Below are positions 60,477 to 64,000 of a DNA stretch of 64,000 bases, one piece after another; the first letter of the stretch is position 1, and each line of letters opens with the position of its first letter. The DNA lies in NCBI RefSeq assembly GCF_000720115.1, contig NZ_JOIR01000010.1, forward strand, positions 124,001-188,000. The letters run 5' to 3'. The notes under the pieces are model-generated. The model made no database searches. It was not told the origin of the DNA and worked only from the letters and a program-made list of their open reading frames with translations. Origin of the DNA: Streptomyces sp. NRRL F-2580 (lineage in GTDB: Bacteria > Actinomycetota > Actinomycetes > Streptomycetales > Streptomycetaceae). The translations under genes and the position numbers were made by a program.

Positions 60477-62321
60477 ATGACACACCTGGCCCCCGAGCAG
60501 GTCGGTGAGGCCGGCGCTCCGGCGCAGCGGCCTGCCGAACCGGCCCAAGGCACGAGCCACTTGTCCCCTTCGCGGAGCGAGGCGTGGCTGTCCCGGCGGT
60601 GGGTGCAGGCCCTGGCCGAGGTCGTCGTCAGTCTGGTGGCGGCCCTCGGGTTCACGCTGCTGAGCACGCACATCAGCGTGAACCCGCTCGTGCGTGTCGG
60701 TCAGGTCAGCGGTCTGGCCAAGCTCCAGGTGTACGCGGCCGTCCTCGGTCTGCCGCTGCTCGCGGTCCTGCTCTACACCGCTTACCGCGGCGGCCTCCAC
60801 CGCCACCAGCTGGTCAAGCGCCTGGTGTGCGCCGCCCTCGCCGGCCTCGCCACCGGCGTGGTGGCGGGCGGCGTGGTCGTCGCCCTGCGCGGTACGCTCT
60901 GGGGCCTCGGCGGCCAGGAGGGCGACCCGAGCGCCCTGATCGCCATGGCCAACTCCTTCCTGCACGGCGAGGGCCCCTCGGGCATCTACCCGCCGCTCTT
61001 CCCCGGCCTGATGGCCGTCTGGGCGAAGATCCGCTACGGCGGCATCGGCGGCGCCGGGTTCGCCCTCAAGGACTTCCAGATCTTCTTCACCGCGATCGCG
61101 GGCCCGATGACGTACCTGGCCTGGCGGCTGCTGCTCCGGCCGTTCTGGGCGCTGCTGATCGCCGTGCCCTCGGCCATCCTCTTCATGGACCCGATCCGCC
61201 CGTACAGCCACGCCAGCATGCTCGTCCTGCTGCCGCTGCTCGGCTACACGCTGCGCGAGATGCGCCGCGCCGGCGAGCAGCCGCTGCGCCGGGTGCTGCT
61301 CCGCGGCGCGCTCCTCGGCCTCGTCTTCGGCGTGGTGTTCCTCTGGTACTCCGGCTGGTACGTCTGGGCCGCGCCCGGCGTGTTCCTGCTGACGCTGTGC
61401 ATCTTCCCGTGGCGCGCCGGCAAGGCCGTGGTCAAGCGGACCGCCGCGTTCGTCGGTGCCACCCTGCTGACGGCCGGCATCGTGGGCGCCCCGCTGATCT
61501 ACCAGATGGCCCGGCTCGGTTCCCAGACCCCGGACCGCTACGCCTTCCTGGCCGTCTACGTCGACCCGGCGTACGTCCTGGGCTGGGTGTCCGACCGCTC
61601 CGGGAAGCTGGAGTACCAGACCTGGCCGGTGGCCGGCGAGATGGCGGGCCAGAGCGGCTTCGCCCTGCTGCTGCTGTTCGCCGTGGGCCTGGGAATCGGC
61701 CTGGCGCTGCGCAACATCATGGTCCTGACCGCCGCGGCCACGCTGGCCGGCGCCTGGCTGGCCCGCTTCTGGTTCGCCTCGCACATGGCGCACGACAAGG
61801 CCGTGCAGCTCTTCCCGCGCACCACCTGGATCATCATGTACTGCCTGATGATCCTGGCCGTCCTCGGCATGATGGCCGTGGTGAACCGGAGCTCCGGCTG
61901 GGCCGAGCGCACCCTGCGGCCGAGCGGCGCGGCCCCGGCCGCCCGCGTCGTGCCCCGGCGGGTCGTCGCGCAGCTCGCGGCCGGCATGGTGTGCGTGGTC
62001 GCGCTGTTCGCCACGATGGGCGCGTCCTGGTCGGTCAACCGGTACATGCCGCAGTCCGACAACATGACGATGGGCATCGACGCCTGGCGGGCCCACACCA
62101 TCAAGAAGGCGGACGGCACCTGCCCGCGCTTCGCGCCGGACAAGAAGAAGTGCGCGGACATCGTCACGACCGACTGGAAGCAGAACGCCGACGACGGCGA
62201 GATCTGGTGCGGTGGCATCGGTCCGCTGAACTGGCAGGCCGTCTGCGGGCGCAAGGCGCCGGAGTCGGAGCTGAAGAAGGAAGAGCAGGAGCAGAAGGAG
62301 CGGGAGAAGGCGAAGAAGTAG
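60477..62321 (+). CDS. GT-C membrane glycosyltransferase (AftA-like)
   Basis: A 614-residue protein with about eleven helices and an extracytoplasmic C-terminal segment. GQEGDPSALIAMANSF, IYPPLFPGLMAVW and FLWYSGWYVWAAPG suggest the arabinofuranosyltransferase AftA/GT-C fold, with the acidic residue in the first external loop. It should use a polyprenyl-phosphate sugar donor. The tail is Lys/Glu rich. The assignment to arabinose is not certain; Streptomyces lacks mycobacterial arabinogalactan. Confidence 0.72.
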   Translation: MTHLAPEQVGEAGAPAQRPAEPAQGTSHLSPSRSEAWLSRRWVQALAEVVVSLVAALGFTLLSTHISVNPLVRVGQVSGLAKLQVYAAVLGLPLLAVLLYTAYRGGLHRHQLVKRLVCAALAGLATGVVAGGVVVALRGTLWGLGGQEGDPSALIAMANSFLHGEGPSGIYPPLFPGLMAVWAKIRYGGIGGAGFALKDFQIFFTAIAGPMTYLAWRLLLRPFWALLIAVPSAILFMDPIRPYSHASMLVLLPLLGYTLREMRRAGEQPLRRVLLRGALLGLVFGVVFLWYSGWYVWAAPGVFLLTLCIFPWRAGKAVVKRTAAFVGATLLTAGIVGAPLIYQMARLGSQTPDRYAFLAVYVDPAYVLGWVSDRSGKLEYQTWPVAGEMAGQSGFALLLLFAVGLGIGLALRNIMVLTAAATLAGAWLARFWFASHMAHDKAVQLFPRTTWIIMYCLMILAVLGMMAVVNRSSGWAERTLRPSGAAPAARVVPRRVVAQLAAGMVCVVALFATMGASWSVNRYMPQSDNMTMGIDAWRAHTIKKADGTCPRFAPDKKKCADIVTTDWKQNADDGEIWCGGIGPLNWQAVCGRKAPESELKKEEQEQKEREKAKK

Positions 62322-62338
62322 CCTTCGTCCCAACCGAG

Positions 62339-62374
62339 GACCCCCGTCCCGCACTTCGTCGCGGACCGGGGGTC
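62339..62374 (+). terminator. Terminator of the rml/glycan operon
   Basis: GACCCCCG (62339-62346) pairs with CGGGGGTC (62367-62374), with TCC/GGA and GC pairs inside. Confidence 0.75.
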
Positions 62375-62498
62375 TTCGCGTATCCGTACCCGTGTTCGCC
62401 CGAGACCGACCCCCCTGATCGGGCCGGCGCCGGCGGCCAGTAGCATCCGGCCGGGCAGCCATTACTTCTGCATTACCACAGGGGCGGGGACGGACAAC

Positions 62499-64000
62499 TT
62501 GAAACTAGGTCGTGTGCGCGGGACGGCTCTTGCCGCCGCGCTCGGTGTCGTGACGGTGCTCGGCATCCAGGGCGTCGCCAGCGGAACGGGTGCCTCCGAC
62601 GGGGGCGAGGTGTCGCCCTACAGCACCCGCGCCCGCGAGAAGGGTCCGGTCGAGGGCGAGCTGCACCGGCTCGCGCTGAAGCCCAAGGGCAGGGGCGAGG
62701 CCGTCCTCTCCCAGCAGGGCACCGAGCCCTTCGGGCTCCTCGGCGTCTCCTGGAGCGACCCCGAGGCCGAGGTCAAGGGCAAGATCGAGGCCCGCACCCG
62801 GGACGCCGACACCGGCAAGTGGTCGAAGTGGGTCGTGCTGGAGCAGGCCGAGTCCGGCCTCGACGGCAAGCGCCCCGGGCTGCGCGGAGCCACCGAGCCG
62901 GTCTGGGTCGGCCCGTCCGACGGAGCCGAGGTACGGGTGGCCGGCGGCGCCGAGCTGCCCGCCGGCATGGAACTGAACCTGGTGGACCCGGGGGCCGGCG
63001 GCGCGAAGGCCAAGAAGAAGGGCAACCTGGGCCTCGGTCCGGCCGCCTTCGCCCTTCCCGCCGAGGACCCCACGCCGATCCCGCAGACCCCGCCGACCAC
63101 GCCGGGACCGGAGTCGACCGCCCCGCGGCCGGACGTGGTCTCGCGCGTGCAGTGGGGCGCGGACGAGTCCCTGAACAACGAGGGCCCGATCTACCTCGCC
63201 GGAGCGAAGATCAAGGCGGTCTTCGTCCACCACACCGCCGCCACCGCGCCGTACGAGTGCTCCGAGTCCGCAGCCATCGTCCGGAGCATCCACAAGTACC
63301 ACGTGGAGATCGAGAAGTGGCGCGACCTCGGCTACAACTTCCTCGTCGACAAGTGCGGCACGGTCTTCGAAGGCCGTCAGGGCGGTGTGGACCAGCCCGT
63401 CCAGGGCGCGCACACCTTCGGCTGGAACTCCGAGTCGACGAGCGTCTCGATCCTCGGTGACTACACGAACGCGGGGGCCTCGCCCGCCGCGCTCGAAGCC
63501 GTCTCCAAGGTCGCCGCGTACAAGCTCGGCCAGTACGACGGCGACATCAACGGCACGACGACGCTGACCGCCGGCGCCACCCAGAAGAACTTCTTCGGCA
63601 AGAGCTACACCGAGAAGCAGAGTTACGAGTTCAAGTCGCTCTCGGGCCACCGGGACGGCTTCAACACCCAGTGCCCGGGCAACTCCCTCTACCCGCAGTT
63701 GGAGGCGCTCCGCCAGACGGGCCCCGCGGCCCAGCTGAAGATCGCCTCGGTGAACGGGGCGCCGGCCGTGCCGGGCGCCACCTACCCCGGCGGCGCGGCC
63801 CTGACGGTCGACTGGACCACCAGCACTGCCAGTGGCGCGCTGAACAAGTTCGAGCTGCTGGTGGACGGTGAGGCCACCGCCGTCACCGACGGCACCGCCC
63901 GCAAGGCGACCGCCGTCGTGACCCACGGCAAGCACGAGGTCCGCGTCCGCGCGACCGCCGCGAACGGCAAGGTCTCCACGAGCCTCGCGGTCACCGTCGA
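62499..64000 (+). CDS. Secreted PGRP-type N-acetylmuramoyl-L-alanine amidase (partial)
   Basis: The first ~500 residues; the 3' end is outside the window. A signal peptide (KLGRVRGTALAAALGVVTVLGIQGVASG) is followed by a beta-rich N-terminal module, a Pro/Thr linker (PTPIPQTPPTTPGPEST) and a PGRP/amidase_2 domain from about residue 215. The zinc site is visible: VFVHHTAAT (His244/245) and SGHRDGFNTQCPGN (His384, Cys392). A beta-sandwich-like module begins after 405. TTG at 62499 was chosen; GTG at 62514 is possible. It cuts the peptide from MurNAc in the cell wall. Confidence 0.85.
   Translation, partial: MKLGRVRGTALAAALGVVTVLGIQGVASGTGASDGGEVSPYSTRAREKGPVEGELHRLALKPKGRGEAVLSQQGTEPFGLLGVSWSDPEAEVKGKIEARTRDADTGKWSKWVVLEQAESGLDGKRPGLRGATEPVWVGPSDGAEVRVAGGAELPAGMELNLVDPGAGGAKAKKKGNLGLGPAAFALPAEDPTPIPQTPPTTPGPESTAPRPDVVSRVQWGADESLNNEGPIYLAGAKIKAVFVHHTAATAPYECSESAAIVRSIHKYHVEIEKWRDLGYNFLVDKCGTVFEGRQGGVDQPVQGAHTFGWNSESTSVSILGDYTNAGASPAALEAVSKVAAYKLGQYDGDINGTTTLTAGATQKNFFGKSYTEKQSYEFKSLSGHRDGFNTQCPGNSLYPQLEALRQTGPAAQLKIASVNGAPAVPGATYPGGAALTVDWTTSTASGALNKFELLVDGEATAVTDGTARKATAVVTHGKHEVRVRATAANGKVSTSLAVTV

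Overview
The window is a 64 kb piece of an actinobacterial chromosome, almost certainly Streptomyces. Support: very high GC, frequent GTG and TTG starts, GC-rich terminators that mostly lack U-tracts, and a gene order that matches from memory the S. coelicolor region SCO4597-SCO4662 (second nuo locus, htpX, yajQ, rpmG, murB, secE-nusG-rplKA-rplJL-rpoBC, rpsL-rpsG-fusA-tuf). No database search was run, so that synteny is recalled, not computed.

Layout. 1-3123: two near-duplicate membrane sensor histidine kinases on the minus strand, with copies of an extragenic GC-rich repeat at their 3' ends. 3271-13560: a ten-gene operon for an incomplete complex I (nuoA, B, C, H, I, J, K, L, M, N). nuoD, E, F and G are absent, nearly every junction is a 4-base (or similar) stop/start overlap, and NuoC has a long disordered tail with five copies of an RRTRS-type motif. 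13777-22119: housekeeping and accessory genes (HtpX protease plus YccF membrane protein, a SUKH-like protein, an amino-acid permease, YajQ, tRNA-Tyr, a secreted beta-helix protein, a DUF3574 protein, an NAD(P)-binding protein and a deaminase-like protein that seems to have lost catalytic residues). 22572-24042: tRNA-Thr, tRNA-Met, rpmG and two hotdog dehydratase subunits, the same order as the mycobacterial thrT-metT-rpmG-hadAB block. 24475-31089: TetR regulator plus MFS efflux pump with a shared operator, a small barrel protein, murB, a hypothetical protein, adenosine deaminase and an aminotransferase. 31338-44740: tRNA-Trp, secE, nusG, rplK, rplA, a lipoprotein, the L10 leader with rplJ-rplL, and rpoB-rpoC. 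44850-48688: a YfhO-type membrane protein, a frameshifted amidase pseudogene, a tandem repeat array and a 5'-truncated XRE regulator. 48805-53382: the str operon (rpsL, rpsG, fusA, tuf) behind a strong promoter that contains a perfect palindrome. 53563-62321: the dTDP-rhamnose genes rmlCA and, divergently, rmlBD, which run on into a flippase, two GT2 transferases, a DUF2304 protein and a GT-C (AftA-like) transferase; this looks like a cell-surface glycan pathway. 62499-64000: the start of a secreted PGRP-type amidase, cut by the window end.

Most of the window is conserved core genome: transcription, translation, wall precursors and respiration. The parts most worth a second look are the orphan nuo2 complex with the repeat-tailed NuoC, the palindrome embedded in the rpsL promoter, the paired TetR operators, the rml/flippase/GT-C glycan cluster, the deaminase-like protein with missing catalytic residues, and the repeat array that merges into a truncated regulator. 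No CRISPR array, insertion sequence, prophage or rRNA operon was seen.
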